A DNA stretch of 36,907 nt, from the NCBI RefSeq assembly GCF_001419765.1, contig NZ_LIRK01000091.1:1-36907 (forward strand), written 5' to 3'. The translations under genes and the position numbers were made by a program. The notes beneath the pieces were generated by a model, which searched no databases, had not been told where the DNA came from, and saw nothing but the letters and a program-made list of their open reading frames with translations. Source of the DNA: Streptomyces torulosus (lineage in GTDB: Bacteria; Actinomycetota; Actinomycetes; Streptomycetales; Streptomycetaceae). Every line of letters starts with the position of its first letter. Position 1 is the first letter of the stretch. Below are positions 10,142 through 19,579 of this stretch, one piece after another.

Positions 10142-10546
10142 ATGCGCAAGGAGGCGGAGGAGCAGGCCGCCGCGCAGACGGCTAGGGGCAAGCCCAAGGC
10201 GGCCCTGGACGAACCCGCGTTGTCAGTGGTGGCTGCAAGGCTTGGTCGGATGAACGGCGACGAGCAGCTGCTGAACGGCCGGGTCTACGGCGCGGAGCAC
10301 GACGACCCCCACCCCGGCCCGCTCCCACACCGGACCTACGCCGAACTGGTCGGCGGACCGCTGGACGGTCTGCTGCTGGACATCCACGGGTGGCGAACCG
10401 AAGAAGTCGACGACGGCGTGGCTCTGTCCACCGAACTTGGGCGGTGGCCCGGCGGCCGCGCCCTGTACGACCCCCGCCGCGGCGAACCCCGAACACCGGG
10501 CCCGGGTGTGAGCTGCCGCTTCTACTACTCCGGCGACACGCCCTGA
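10142..10546 (+). CDS. Hypothetical protein, possibly 5'-truncated
   Basis: A 134-residue frame. Residues 1-20 (MRKEAEEQAAAQTARG) are a charged helix, and the same helical, Ala/Arg/Glu-rich coding continues upstream to about 10085 (RAVAARAQAEADER) with no start codon and no ribosome site. That suggests the true beginning is missing. The rest (HRTYAELVGGPLDGLLLDIHGW, then a Pro/Gly-rich tail ending CRFYYSGDTP) resembles short uncharacterised Streptomyces proteins and matches no named domain I know. It is followed at 128 bases by the beta-lactamase gene. Confidence 0.5.
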   Translation: MRKEAEEQAAAQTARGKPKAALDEPALSVVAARLGRMNGDEQLLNGRVYGAEHDDPHPGPLPHRTYAELVGGPLDGLLLDIHGWRTEEVDDGVALSTELGRWPGGRALYDPRRGEPRTPGPGVSCRFYYSGDTP

Positions 10547-10673
10547 CCATCATCAGCCCGACCACGGCAGGTCAGCCGCGGCGTCAGTGGCTGCTGTCGG
10601 ATGCAACCAGGGCGCGAGGCGCTGCGTCGATCACTGACGGGACTGCTGACGCATGTTGATGAAGGAGTGAACG

Positions 10674-11573
10674 ATGTTACGGACGAACGGCCCTCTTGCC
10701 TCTGCGATGAGCCGGCGCACGCTGCTTGTGGCCGGTACGGCCACCGCGACAGCCCTGCTCACGACCGCGCCCGCCCGCGCCTCCGACGGTGTCACCGGCG
10801 GTCTTCGCGCGCTGGAGGAGCAGTACGGGGCCCGGCTGGGGGTCTACGCCCACAACGTCCGTACCGGGGAAACGATCCGGCACCGTGCCGACACGCTGTT
10901 TCCGATCTGTTCGCTGTTCAAGACGCTCGCTGCCGCGGCGGTGCTGCGCGACCTGGACCGCGACGGCGAGGTGCTGGCCCGTCGGATCCACTACACCGCG
11001 GCCGACCTCCTCGAGAACTCGGACGTGACAAGGGAGCACCTGGCCACGGGCATGACGATCGCCGAGCTGTGCGACGCCACGATCCGCCACAGTGACAACA
11101 CCGCGGGCAATCTGCTCCTGCGCGAACTGGGCGGCCCCACGGCGATCACCCGTTTCGCCCGTTCCCTCGGTGACCCGGTGACCCGGCTGGACCGGTGGGA
11201 GACGGAGCTGAACTCGGCCGAGCCGTGGCGGATCACCGACACCACCAGCCCGCGCGCGATCGGCCGCACCTACGCCCGGCTCGTCCTCGGTGACGCGCTC
11301 AGCCGGCCCGACCGCGCGCTGCTCACGCACTGGCTGCTGCACAACCAGACCAGCAGCACCCGCCTGCGCGCGGGGCTGCCGTCCTCGTGGGCCGTCGCGG
11401 ACAAGACGGGTGGTGGTTCCTACGGCACCAACAACAACGTGGGTATCGCCTGGACCGAGGACGGCACCCCACTGGTCCTCTCCCTCATGTCCCGCAAGTT
11501 CGACCAGGACGCCACGACGGAGAACAAGCTGATCGCGGACACCGCGCACCTCTTGGCCGGCGCCCTGCGCTAG
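10674..11573 (+). CDS. Class A beta-lactamase, Tat-type signal
   Basis: A 299-residue serine beta-lactamase. The N-terminus has a twin-arginine motif (SRRTLLVAG) and hydrophobic stretch ending at ARA-SDG, so Tat export is likely. Motifs are complete: Ser80-x-x-Lys83 (CSLFK), SDN 140-142 (HSDNTAG), Glu176 in the omega loop (RWETELN) and KTG 244-246 (ADKTGGGSYGT). It should hydrolyse penicillins and perhaps cephalosporins outside the membrane. GAAGGAG precedes the ATG by six bases. Codon 2 is TTA, the rare bldA leucine codon, so expression may be tied to development. The TAG stop codon is part of the CTAG that begins the first of two palindromic elements, so the extreme C-terminus could have been altered by that insertion. 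Confidence 0.95.
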   Translation: MLRTNGPLASAMSRRTLLVAGTATATALLTTAPARASDGVTGGLRALEEQYGARLGVYAHNVRTGETIRHRADTLFPICSLFKTLAAAAVLRDLDRDGEVLARRIHYTAADLLENSDVTREHLATGMTIAELCDATIRHSDNTAGNLLLRELGGPTAITRFARSLGDPVTRLDRWETELNSAEPWRITDTTSPRAIGRTYARLVLGDALSRPDRALLTHWLLHNQTSSTRLRAGLPSSWAVADKTGGGSYGTNNNVGIAWTEDGTPLVLSLMSRKFDQDATTENKLIADTAHLLAGALR

Positions 11574-11737
11574 TGCTGTGACCGGAAAGGTTTGCCGGAA
11601 AGCTCGCGGCGTCCGGTGCGGTGCCTCGCAAGGCGGAGCATGACCCGCGTACTGGATGTACTCGGGTCATGCGACAACGCCGCGAGGTGCCGTGCCGGGC
11701 GTCGCGAGCCGGTGAACCTTTCCGGTCACAGCACTAG
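11570..11737 (+). repeat. 168 bp palindromic element 1, MITE-like
   Basis: The left arm (11570-11592, starting CTAGTGCTGTGACC) is the perfect 23 bp reverse complement of the right arm (11715-11737). Inside, an imperfect stem continues almost to the centre, closed by GCATGACCCG / CGGGTCATGC around an apical GTACTGGATGTAC (11649-11661). Most internal mismatches are T or G on the left against C or A in the reverse-complemented right side, so they become G.U pairs in plus-strand RNA. It begins at the stop codon of the beta-lactamase gene and is bounded by CTAG at both ends. No transposase is present; it may be a non-autonomous mobile element and may also act as a terminator. Confidence 0.75.
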
Positions 11738-11903
11738 GGGGTGTTTCGAAAGTCCCGCACAGCACCCACGGCGCCCGGCACCCACTCTCGCCGCACCGGC
11801 CGAAAGCCCAAGTACGTCCAGTACGAGAGCTTTCGTCCGGCACGCCGAGAGCACGCACCGGACACCGCGGGCACCGCACAGGACTTTCGAAACACCCCCT
11901 AGC
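11734..11903 (-). repeat. 170 bp palindromic element 2, inverse orientation
   Basis: Perfect 22 bp arms (11734-11755, starting CTAGGGGGTGTTTCG, and 11882-11903) enclose a long imperfect stem with apical GTACGTCCAGTAC (11812-11824), which is GTACTGGACGTAC on the minus strand. The core therefore matches element 1 in opposite orientation. Internal mismatches become G.U pairs in minus-strand RNA, the strand of the neighbouring GH97 gene. It shares the CTAG at 11734-11737 with element 1 and ends in another CTAG, 74 bases after the GH97 stop. Confidence 0.75.
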
Positions 11904-11977
11904 ACCCCTCCCGCACGTCTCCGTCGAAAGGCGCCCGGCCCTGACACGAGCGTCAGGGCCGGGCGCACAGACGGTTC

Positions 11978-14245
11978 TCAGGAGACGGTGAACATCTGGT
12001 GGTCGCCGCCGTCGAACGGGCGTTGCTCCAACTGGTCGCCCTGGGCGTCGCCCGAGGTGAGGTAGAGACCGCTGTGGCGGTTGAGGAGCCGGACACGGCC
12101 GTTGCCCGCGTCTTCGGCCAGCCATTCGTCGTTGGTGTTCGCGTTGGCTTCGTAGGTGTACTGGATGGCCTTCGCGCCCGCGTCGCGCGACGCGTACCGG
12201 ACGACGACGTCCCTGCCACTGGCCTGGTTGACGATCCGCGTGTATCCGTCGCCGAGGGGCACGAACGCGAAGCGCTGGTTGGCGCCGCCGGTGCTGGACC
12301 AGCGGATGACCGCGGCGTCGTTCGCGAGGCTCGCGCTCTTCACGTCGAGTACGTGGCTGCTGCCGGCGATGGTCACCGTGCGGTTCCCGGTCGGGAGGGC
12401 CGCGACCTTGGTCAGCCTGACCGCATGGCCGCCGTTGGCGACCGCCGGGACGCTCAGTGTGTCACCGGCCTGGATGACCTTGCTGGTGCGAGTCAGGCCG
12501 TCGGGGCCGTCGGTGGTGATCTCCGCGTGCCAGGTACCGGAGCCGAGGAACGTGGTCGGGTAGCTGATGGTGGTGGCGCCGCCGCGCCTGAGCGCGCCGA
12601 CGAACCACCGGTCGCCGCTGCGGCGCGCGATGACCCCTCCGGTGAGCGGGTCGCCCGAGACGTACTTCGTCTCGTCCCACACGGTCGGCAGCATGCGCAG
12701 CCACCGCTGTGCCTCGGGACGGGCCTGGTAGTCCGAGATACGGCCGCCGGGCAGCATGATGCCGCTGTCCAGGAGGACACCGAGGGCGAGTTCGGCTCCG
12801 TCACTGTTCGGGTTGCCCTGCTGGAAGCTCATCGGAGAGTAGTCGGCCGGGCCGAGGACACCACGCGTGAACGGTAGGGCGGCCACGTGCCCGATGTTTC
12901 GGCCACCGGGGTATTCCTCGCCCCGGACGGCCTCGTTGGTCAGCACGTGCGGCCAGGTGCGGTGGACGCCGACGGACAGGCGCGAGCCGTGCAGATCGAC
13001 CATCAGTTTGTAGCGGGCGGTGTCGGCCAGGGCCGCGTCGTACCACTGCTGACGGGCCCGGGCCTCGGAACCCATGAAGTCCATCTTGACGCCGACGACA
13101 CCCCACCCGGTGATCTTGGTGAACTCGGTGTCCCGCTCGGCGGCGGTGTCCAGGTCCTGCCAGTGGTACCAGAGCATGATCCGCACGCCGCGCTCCCGGG
13201 CGTAGGTCACGAGCTCGGGGATGATCGCCTGGTTGGCCTTCCACCCGTCGTCCACCAGGAGATAGGGCCAGCCCTGTGAGGAGGCGTAGTCGGCCCACTG
13301 CTTGAGCTTGGTCAGGTCGCGCTGGGTGGCGACCATGCCGTCCAGCCATGGCCATGCGGCGATACCCGGCTTGATCCACGAGGTGTCGGAGACCTTCGAC
13401 GCGGGCGCCACGTCGTCGACCAGCGTGGACTCCACGACCGTCGCCGTGCTGCCGATGGCGGCGGTGCGCCAGGCTGTGGCGAACGCGCCGGACCGCACGA
13501 TCTGCGCGTCGGCCAGCGCGACGGTGAACCGGTCGGTGCCCTGGGTGTGGGTGAACCGGCCACCCGAGTAGTCGCCGTCCACACCGGACTCGGCGAGCAG
13601 CACCCGCGCGCCGTTGGTCTGCTGGGCGAACATCCCCATGTCGTAGGAGCCCGTCGCCACGTCGGCGACCGGAGAGGTCACATAACCCCGCTCGTGATCG
13701 GCGCTGAACTCCTGCCGGGACAGCTGGGCATCGGCCGGCAGATCGAACGAGGTCGCCTCGCGCAGCACCGTCGCGCCCGACGGCAGCTCGTAGCGCAGCG
13801 CCATGCCGTCCGCGGAGGTGCGGACGTGCACGGTCATCCGGGCGGATCCCTTCGCGAACACCAGTCTCGTCTCGGTCGCGGACCGCGTCCGGACGCGTGA
13901 CTTCCCCGCTTGGACCTCGTAGGTGTAGGTGACGGGCGCATCCGTGCGGCTGACGAAGTCCAGTCCGGTGGTGAAGTCGACCTGGCTGGTCACCAGCCCG
14001 ATCGGAGCAGGTGTCAGGGCCTGGCGGCAGTTCCAGGTCGCGCCGAGCGAGAGGGCGCCGTTCGCGTCCAGCGCGACGGTGGCGCGTACGCCGTCACAGC
14101 CGGTCTGTGCGACACCGGGCTGGACCGAGGTCCAGCTCCCCGGTGTGGCGGCGGATGCGGGTACCGCGGTCACCGTGCCGAGGACGGCGAGGACGGCGGT
14201 GGCCGTACCGGCGACTCGGGTACCGCTTCTTCGGGGGAGTTTCAT
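11978..14245 (-). CDS. Secreted GH97 glycoside hydrolase with ricin-type lectin domain
   Basis: A 755-residue exported enzyme. The signal peptide ends near PASAATPG (about residue 32). The N-terminal beta-sandwich (about 35-280) and catalytic barrel (about 285-560) carry GH97 signatures: WIKPGIAAWPW, GVVGVKMDFMGSEA (Asp389), LMVDLHGSR, and TWPHVLTNEAVRGEEY (Glu438, Glu443, Glu444). A beta domain and a C-terminal ricin/CBM13-like domain (about 620-755) follow. GH97 includes inverting alpha-glucosidases and retaining alpha-galactosidases; some members act on beta-L-arabinopyranosides. Asp in KMDF fits the retaining branch, but that is inference. The ATG at 14245 has AGGAAGG just upstream. It follows GH43 on the same strand after 136 bases that include a terminator-like hairpin. 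Confidence 0.88.
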   Translation of the reverse strand: MKLPRRSGTRVAGTATAVLAVLGTVTAVPASAATPGSWTSVQPGVAQTGCDGVRATVALDANGALSLGATWNCRQALTPAPIGLVTSQVDFTTGLDFVSRTDAPVTYTYEVQAGKSRVRTRSATETRLVFAKGSARMTVHVRTSADGMALRYELPSGATVLREATSFDLPADAQLSRQEFSADHERGYVTSPVADVATGSYDMGMFAQQTNGARVLLAESGVDGDYSGGRFTHTQGTDRFTVALADAQIVRSGAFATAWRTAAIGSTATVVESTLVDDVAPASKVSDTSWIKPGIAAWPWLDGMVATQRDLTKLKQWADYASSQGWPYLLVDDGWKANQAIIPELVTYARERGVRIMLWYHWQDLDTAAERDTEFTKITGWGVVGVKMDFMGSEARARQQWYDAALADTARYKLMVDLHGSRLSVGVHRTWPHVLTNEAVRGEEYPGGRNIGHVAALPFTRGVLGPADYSPMSFQQGNPNSDGAELALGVLLDSGIMLPGGRISDYQARPEAQRWLRMLPTVWDETKYVSGDPLTGGVIARRSGDRWFVGALRRGGATTISYPTTFLGSGTWHAEITTDGPDGLTRTSKVIQAGDTLSVPAVANGGHAVRLTKVAALPTGNRTVTIAGSSHVLDVKSASLANDAAVIRWSSTGGANQRFAFVPLGDGYTRIVNQASGRDVVVRYASRDAGAKAIQYTYEANANTNDEWLAEDAGNGRVRLLNRHSGLYLTSGDAQGDQLEQRPFDGGDHQMFTVS

Positions 14246-14327
14246 CCGGCCTTCCTGATGATTGGAGGGTGGTCCGGCGCGCGCTCAAGCCGGAAGCCGG
14301 GGTCGGGAGGGAGTTCGCCTGGCCATG

Positions 14328-14364
14328 CCGGTGGCCCGCAGGGCTACGCGCTGCAGGCCACCGG
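14328..14364 (-). terminator. Hairpin between GH43 and GH97 genes
   Basis: CCGGTGGCC (14328-14336) pairs with GGCCACCGG (14356-14364); GCAG/CTGC inside can extend the stem. It lies 17 bases past the GH43 stop, before the GH97 start, so GH97 may be attenuated or have its own promoter. Confidence 0.6.
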
Positions 14365-14381
14365 GCGAGGCAGGGAATCGA

Positions 14382-15740
14382 TCAGGCCCAGGGGTTGACC
14401 GCCTTGAAGGAACTGTCGGCGCGGAAGGTGTCGGTGTCCTGGTAGGTCTCCACGCGGAGTTCGTAGTTGTAGTGGCGGAGGTAGCGGCCGGGGTAGTTGT
14501 ACGACTCCAGGCGGACGGAGCCGGCGACGGTGCCCGGGCGGGCGCAGTAGGTGGCGTCCTTGTTGAAGACGGCCGTGTTGTTGCTGGTGTCGAAGCGGAT
14601 GCGGAAGTCCCAGTGGCGCATGTAGCGGCCGGAGGAGTCGCGGAAGGAGTAGCAGTTGGCGTCGGCGAGGCCGGGCACGACGGTGAGGGTGGCGCTCTGC
14701 TTGACGGCGGTGGTGCTGGACGCGGACACCGGGTCGATGTAGCCGAGGCTGTCGGAGCGGACCACGGCGTAGCGGCCGGGATAGTTGACGGACTGCAGTG
14801 ACCGGGTGGTGTTGGTCGGCAGGGTCACACCGCCGGAGACGGTTTCCTTCAGCACGGTGAGGTGACGGGCGAAGCCGGTGAGGCCGGGCAGCTCGGTCGG
14901 GGTCGACCAGGTGGCGAAGTTGTCGTAGCTGTCGCTGTACCAGTACTTGCCGGCCCTGTAGCCGTCGTAGTAGATGCGCCAGCCGCCGTTGTCGAGCGGG
15001 ACCAGGGCCGGGCCCTCGACCCAGTCACCGAAGCCCGCCCAGTTGCCGGTCTTCCGGAAGGTGTAGGGGCCGGTGAGGCTGGAGGCGGTGGCGTACTCGA
15101 TGTACTTCGTCGTCTCGTTCTTGGTGAACGCGTGGTACGTGGAGCCGACCTTGACGATGAAGGTGTCGATGTAGTTCGGGCCGATGCCGGACAGTTGGGT
15201 GGGCGCCGACCAGGTGGTCAGCGCGGAGTTGGTCGCCGTGATCTTGTAGGCGGTGAAGTGGGTGGCGGTGCTCGCCGACGTCAGCGACATGATGACGTTC
15301 ACGCTGCCGTCGCTGTCGACGAACCACTCGGGTGCCCAGGTGCGGGTGAGCCCGCTGATCGGGATCGTGTAGTTGTACAGGAACGTCCAGTTCACGCGGT
15401 CGGTGCTGCGGGCGAAACCGATCGTGTTCCCGGTCCAGTTGGTGGTGTAGGTGATGTAGTAGAAGCCGTCGGTGTGCTTGAAGATGCTGGGGTCACGGAT
15501 CAGCCCGGACGGCGGGGTGTACGCCGGGCCCTTGCGGAGGGTGAAGCCGGTGGCGTCCGGCGAGTCGTAGACGTACATGTTCGACTCACTGGAGTTGGTG
15601 AACGCGGTCATCGTGTACCGCGTGGCCTGCCCGGCCGGTGGGGCGGCCGCGGCGGCGGTGCCCTGGAGGGCGGGGACGCCCAGCAGGACCAGCAGCAGCG
15701 GGCCCAACAGGGCGAGCAGCGTTCTCTTGCTTCTTCTCAA
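14382..15740 (-). CDS. Secreted GH43 exo-1,5-alpha-L-arabinofuranosidase with AbfB (CBM42)
   Basis: A 452-residue exported enzyme, closely similar in recalled sequence and domain order to the S. avermitilis exo-1,5-alpha-L-arabinofuranosidase Araf43A. The signal peptide (LLALLGPLLLVLLGVPAL) ends near residue 33. The five-bladed propeller (about 40-305) has the three acidic residues: Asp83 (IRDPSIFKH, base), Asp192 (NYIDTFIVK, pKa modulator) and Glu242 (DWVEGPAL, acid). The C-terminal AbfB domain (about 315-452, with NYPGRYAV, RYMRHWDFRIRF, NYPGRYLRHYNYELRV) binds arabinofuranose side chains. The start is TTG at 15740, supported by GGAGG five bases upstream. It releases arabinose from arabinan ends. 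A dyad at 15803-15820 lies 62 bases upstream. Confidence 0.93.
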   Translation of the reverse strand: MRRSKRTLLALLGPLLLVLLGVPALQGTAAAAAPPAGQATRYTMTAFTNSSESNMYVYDSPDATGFTLRKGPAYTPPSGLIRDPSIFKHTDGFYYITYTTNWTGNTIGFARSTDRVNWTFLYNYTIPISGLTRTWAPEWFVDSDGSVNVIMSLTSASTATHFTAYKITATNSALTTWSAPTQLSGIGPNYIDTFIVKVGSTYHAFTKNETTKYIEYATASSLTGPYTFRKTGNWAGFGDWVEGPALVPLDNGGWRIYYDGYRAGKYWYSDSYDNFATWSTPTELPGLTGFARHLTVLKETVSGGVTLPTNTTRSLQSVNYPGRYAVVRSDSLGYIDPVSASSTTAVKQSATLTVVPGLADANCYSFRDSSGRYMRHWDFRIRFDTSNNTAVFNKDATYCARPGTVAGSVRLESYNYPGRYLRHYNYELRVETYQDTDTFRADSSFKAVNPWA

Positions 15741-16198
15741 CTTTTCCTCCGGGCTGTACCTGCGCCGCCTGAGCGATCACCGCCGTGACGGGAATGCCGA
15801 TTTGTTCGGAATTACGAACACTGTGCGACAGCTCGTGCAGAAGATAGATTTCCGCCACGAGTGCGTCAATGTTTCCGACGGGTTCGGTTCCGTTTACATC
15901 GGCCTCCTCGCCCTGCCTCCCGACACATCCAATGTCCGACGGGGCCAAGTGGGGCCTGGTAGGAGCCGATTCGGCCGTGATGAAGAAACATGTGTCGCAA
16001 GGCTAGACAGGGGCAACGTTCGTATCCCTTAATCCATCCCATGTGTCAGCGGGGAGGGCCGAAGCGATCGCAACCGTATGGACGTTCGGCGCCTCAGCGG
16101 CAGCGCGCAAGCCCGTGACGTGCCGCCCAGGACCGCCGGACATATGAACCCAATCCACCCCACCACCAGAGTCGCTCTGGTCACGGAAACGGTGAAAG
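15741..16198. promoter_or_regulatory. Divergent control region between GH43 and GH127
   Basis: A 458-base intergenic region serving both divergent genes. It holds the dyad at 15803-15820, an 11 bp palindrome GCCGA-T-TCGGC at 15965-15975, and single CGTTCG half-sites near 16018 and 16082. It is AT-richer than the surrounding coding DNA. No RNA gene or small ORF is convincing. Confidence 0.6.
15803..15820. promoter_or_regulatory. Operator-like dyad TGTTCG-N6-CGAACA
   Basis: TGTTCG-gaatta-CGAACA is a perfect 6 bp inverted repeat with a six-base spacer, 62 bases before the TTG start of GH43. A site with the same core and spacer (CGTTCG-atatgg-CGAACG) lies at 18571-18588 before the GH62-like remnant, suggesting one regulator for arabinose-releasing genes. 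Confidence 0.5.
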
Positions 16199-18505
16199 AT
16201 GTCTTTCTCCCTCAGTAGACGGCGCCTCCTGCAAGCGGCCGGGGCCACCGTCGTCGCCTCTGCCACCGGGTCCCTCGTCGGCGCATCCTCCGCCCAGGCG
16301 GTCGTCCCTCCCGCGAGGGCCGACATCGGGGTCTCCGCCCACCCGTTCGAGCTCGGCCAGGTCCGGCTGACCGCGAGCCGCTGGCTGGACAACCAGGACC
16401 GTACGCGGAACTACCTGCGGTTCGTCGATGTGGACCGGCTGCTGTACAACTTCCGCGCCAACCACAAGCTGTCCACCAACGGCGCGGCCGCCACCGGCGG
16501 TTGGGACGCCCCGAACTTCCCCTTCCGCACCCACGTCCAGGGCCACTTCCTCACGGCGTGGGCTCAGCTGTACGCCGTGACCGGGGACACCACCTGCCGG
16601 GACAAGGCCACGTACATGGTCGCGGAGCTGGCCAAGTGCCAGGCCAACAACAGCGCCGCCGGCTTCAACGCCGGGTACCTGTCCGGCTATCCCGAGTCCG
16701 ACTTCACCGCTCTCGAGCAGCGGACCCTGACCAACGGCAACGTGCCGTACTACACCATCCACAAGACCCTCGCGGGCCTGCTGGACGTATGGCGCCTCAT
16801 CGGCAGCACACAGGCCCGTGACGTGCTGCTCGCCCTGGCAGGATGGGTCGATCTGCGTACCGGCCGGCTGACCGGTACGCAGATGCAGGCCATGCTCCAG
16901 ACCGAGTTCGGCGGCATGAACACCGTGCTGACCGATCTCTACCAGCAGACAGGCGACGCGCGGTGGCTCACCGTCGCCCAGCGGTTCGACCACGCCGCGG
17001 TGTTCGACCCGCTGGCGGCCAACCAGGACAAGCTCAACGGACTGCACGCCAACACCCAGGTACCCAAGTGGATCGGGGCGGCGAGGGAGTACAAGGCCAC
17101 CGGTACGACCCGTTACCGGGACATCGCCACCAACGCCTGGAACCTCACCGTCAACGCGCACACCTATGCGATCGGCGGCAACAGCCAGGCGGAGCACTTC
17201 CGCGCCCCGAACGCCATCGCCGGCTACCTGAACAACGACACGTGCGAAAGCTGCAACACCTTCAACATGCTCACCCTCACCCGTGAGTTGTTCGCCCTGG
17301 ACCCGAACCGGGCCGCGCTGTTCGACTACTACGAGCGGGCATGGCTGAACCAGATGATCGGCCAGCAGAACCCGGCCGACGACCACGGTCACGTCACCTA
17401 CTTCACCCCGCTCAAGCCGGGAGGCCGACGCGGTGTGGGCCCGGCGTGGGGCGGGGGCACCTGGAGCACCGACTACGGCACCTTCTGGTGCTGTCAGGGC
17501 ACGGGCCTGGAGATGCACACCAGGCTGATGGACTCCATCTACTTCCGCACGGACACCACGCTCATCGTGAACATGTTCGTGCCCTCGGTGCTCACCTGGT
17601 CGCAGCGCGGCATCACAGTCACCCAGACCACGTCGTACCCGACCAGTGACACCACGAACCTGCAGGTCACCGGCGACGTCGGCGGGACCTGGGCGATGCG
17701 CATCCGCATCCCGAGCTGGACCACCGGGGCCACCGTCAGCGTCAACGGTGTCAAGCAGAACATCACCACCGATCCCGGCAGCTACGCCACCCTGAGCCGC
17801 TCCTGGACCTCCGGCGACACGGTCACCGTCCGCCTGCCCATGCGGATCGTCATGCGAGCGGCCAACGACAACGCGAACGTCTCCGCCATCACCTACGGCC
17901 CCGTGGTCCTGTCCGGCAACTACGGTGACTCCACGCTCAGTTCCCTGCCGACACTGAACACGTCGTCCATCACACGGACCAGCAGCAGTTCACTCGCCTT
18001 CACCGCCACCGCCAACGGCTCCACCGTCAACCTGGGCCCGTTCCACGACGCGCACGGCCACAACTACACCGTCTACTGGAACGCCGGCAGTACCTTCCGT
18101 CTCGTCAACGCGGCCAGCGGTCTCCTGCTGGGCATCCAGAACATGTCCACGGCCGACGGCGGCCGCGCTCTGCAGTGGTCGGACAACGGCACCGCCGACC
18201 ACGACTGGTACATGATCACCGACGGGGACGGGTTCCGCTTCCGCAACGCCAACAGCGGCAAGGTGCTGGGCGTCCTGAACATGTCCACGGCCGACGGCGC
18301 GACCGTCCTGCAGTGGTCGGACAACGGCACCGCCGACCACAGGTGGACGCTGCTCGACCAAGGCGACGGGACGTACAAGATCCGCAACGCGAACAGCGGC
18401 AAGCTGCTCGCCATCGCGGGCAACTCCACCGCTGTCGGTGCGTTCGCTGTCCAGGACTCGGACGACGGCACCGCCGACAACCGGTGGCGCATCGTACGGA
18501 ACTAG
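16199..18505 (+). CDS. Secreted GH127-type beta-L-arabinofuranosidase with ricin-type lectin domain
   Basis: A 768-residue exported protein with a Tat signal ([16 protein letters not shown], cleavage near SSAQA, residue 34). The alpha/alpha barrel (about 45-480) has the GH127/DUF1680 Cys-Zn motifs: Glu350-Ser-Cys352 ([10 protein letters not shown]) and the Cys pair 431-432 (TFWCCQGTG), one of which would be the nucleophile by analogy with HypBA1. A beta-sandwich (about 485-620) precedes a ricin-type domain (about 630-768) made of three 46-residue repeats. The family removes beta-L-arabinofuranose from glycans; some relatives in GH127/GH146 act on other sugars, so the substrate is an inference. 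The ribosome site (GGTGAAAG) is weak. It is divergent from GH43 and probably co-regulated with it. Confidence 0.88.
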   Translation: MSFSLSRRRLLQAAGATVVASATGSLVGASSAQAVVPPARADIGVSAHPFELGQVRLTASRWLDNQDRTRNYLRFVDVDRLLYNFRANHKLSTNGAAATGGWDAPNFPFRTHVQGHFLTAWAQLYAVTGDTTCRDKATYMVAELAKCQANNSAAGFNAGYLSGYPESDFTALEQRTLTNGNVPYYTIHKTLAGLLDVWRLIGSTQARDVLLALAGWVDLRTGRLTGTQMQAMLQTEFGGMNTVLTDLYQQTGDARWLTVAQRFDHAAVFDPLAANQDKLNGLHANTQVPKWIGAAREYKATGTTRYRDIATNAWNLTVNAHTYAIGGNSQAEHFRAPNAIAGYLNNDTCESCNTFNMLTLTRELFALDPNRAALFDYYERAWLNQMIGQQNPADDHGHVTYFTPLKPGGRRGVGPAWGGGTWSTDYGTFWCCQGTGLEMHTRLMDSIYFRTDTTLIVNMFVPSVLTWSQRGITVTQTTSYPTSDTTNLQVTGDVGGTWAMRIRIPSWTTGATVSVNGVKQNITTDPGSYATLSRSWTSGDTVTVRLPMRIVMRAANDNANVSAITYGPVVLSGNYGDSTLSSLPTLNTSSITRTSSSSLAFTATANGSTVNLGPFHDAHGHNYTVYWNAGSTFRLVNAASGLLLGIQNMSTADGGRALQWSDNGTADHDWYMITDGDGFRFRNANSGKVLGVLNMSTADGATVLQWSDNGTADHRWTLLDQGDGTYKIRNANSGKLLAIAGNSTAVGAFAVQDSDDGTADNRWRIVRN
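18139..18340 (+). repeat. 138 bp internal repeat in the GH127 lectin domain
   Basis: Blocks at 18139-18160 (22 bp) and 18170-18202 (33 bp) recur exactly 138 bases later, at 18277-18298 and 18308-18340. They encode the same segment ([17 protein letters not shown]) of successive ricin-type repeats. Near-identity at DNA level indicates recent duplication or gene conversion; the third repeat is diverged. Confidence 0.85.
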
Positions 18506-18570
18506 GGTCCGCCGGCGGCAGCAGTTCTTCCTCGCTCTCCGCCCTTCCTTCCGCTCGGCACGTCGACCAT

Positions 18571-18588
18571 CGTTCGATATGGCGAACG
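18571..18588. promoter_or_regulatory. Operator-like dyad CGTTCG-N6-CGAACG
   Basis: A perfect 6 bp inverted repeat with a six-base spacer, ending eight bases before the ATG of the GH62-like remnant and next to its GGAG ribosome site. It has the same core (GTTCG-N6-CGAAC) as 15803-15820. Confidence 0.5.
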
Positions 18589-18596
18589 TCGGAGAA

Positions 18597-18980
<384 letters not shown>

Positions 18981-19023
18981 CCCGCACGTCCACACGCACA
19001 CACCATCACCAGCTCATGACCGT

Positions 19024-19068
19024 GCTTCCCGGCCCGCGGGGCGACTTCCGCTCCGCGGGCCGGGAAGC
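19024..19068 (+). terminator. 16 bp perfect-stem terminator
   Basis: The arms at 19024-19039 and 19053-19068 are perfect complements around a 13-base loop, 43 bases past the stop of the GH62-like remnant. The right arm runs directly into the truncated hydrolase remnant. Confidence 0.7.
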
Positions 19069-19550
19069 CGGTGGTCGCCGGCCGTGAGGAGACCTACTTC
19101 GGCCACCAGTTCACGTCCAAGGCCGCCCGGCCCGACGCCATCCCGCAGGACGCCGTGGACGTGTACGTCGACGCGCTGCCCGACCCGGCCACCCGGCACG
19201 CGCACTTCGAGATCCCCCGCCGACTCGACGAAACCGCCGAGCAGTTCCAGCGCTGGTGCACGGAGGGCGGGCCACTGACCGCTCCGGTCCTGGCCATCGG
19301 CGGCGAGTACAGCACCGGCACGGCCCCCGACGGAGGACATGCGCAAGGTCGCCACCGATGTCACCGGACTGGTCGTTGCTCGGCTCCGGCCCACTTCCTG
19401 GCGGAGGAGGCGCCGGAGCCCCTGACGAAGGCGCTGCTGGACTTCCTGCGCCGACCGGACCGGGCAGGCACAGCGGCGCGCCCGTCGCACGGCGTCCTGT
19501 TCCCCGGCGTGGGCGAATCGCGTGTTCGTCGTCGGCGAAGACGGCTGTGA
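19062..19550 (+). pseudogene. Degenerate alpha/beta hydrolase, 3' part only
   Basis: The sequence starts mid-protein at [17 protein letters not shown], continues to [15 protein letters not shown], then shifts frame for [15 protein letters not shown] (from 19333) and shifts back for [19 protein letters not shown] (from 19392). Small insertions near 19331 and between 19375 and 19392 account for the shifts; restored, the end reads [16 protein letters not shown], the catalytic-His motif of epoxide-hydrolase/MhpC-like enzymes. The N-terminal half with the nucleophile is missing, and the gene begins at the terminator arm, so it is a remnant. Confidence 0.7.
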
Positions 19551-19579
19551 GACATGGCCGTTGCTGCAAGGGTGGGTCG

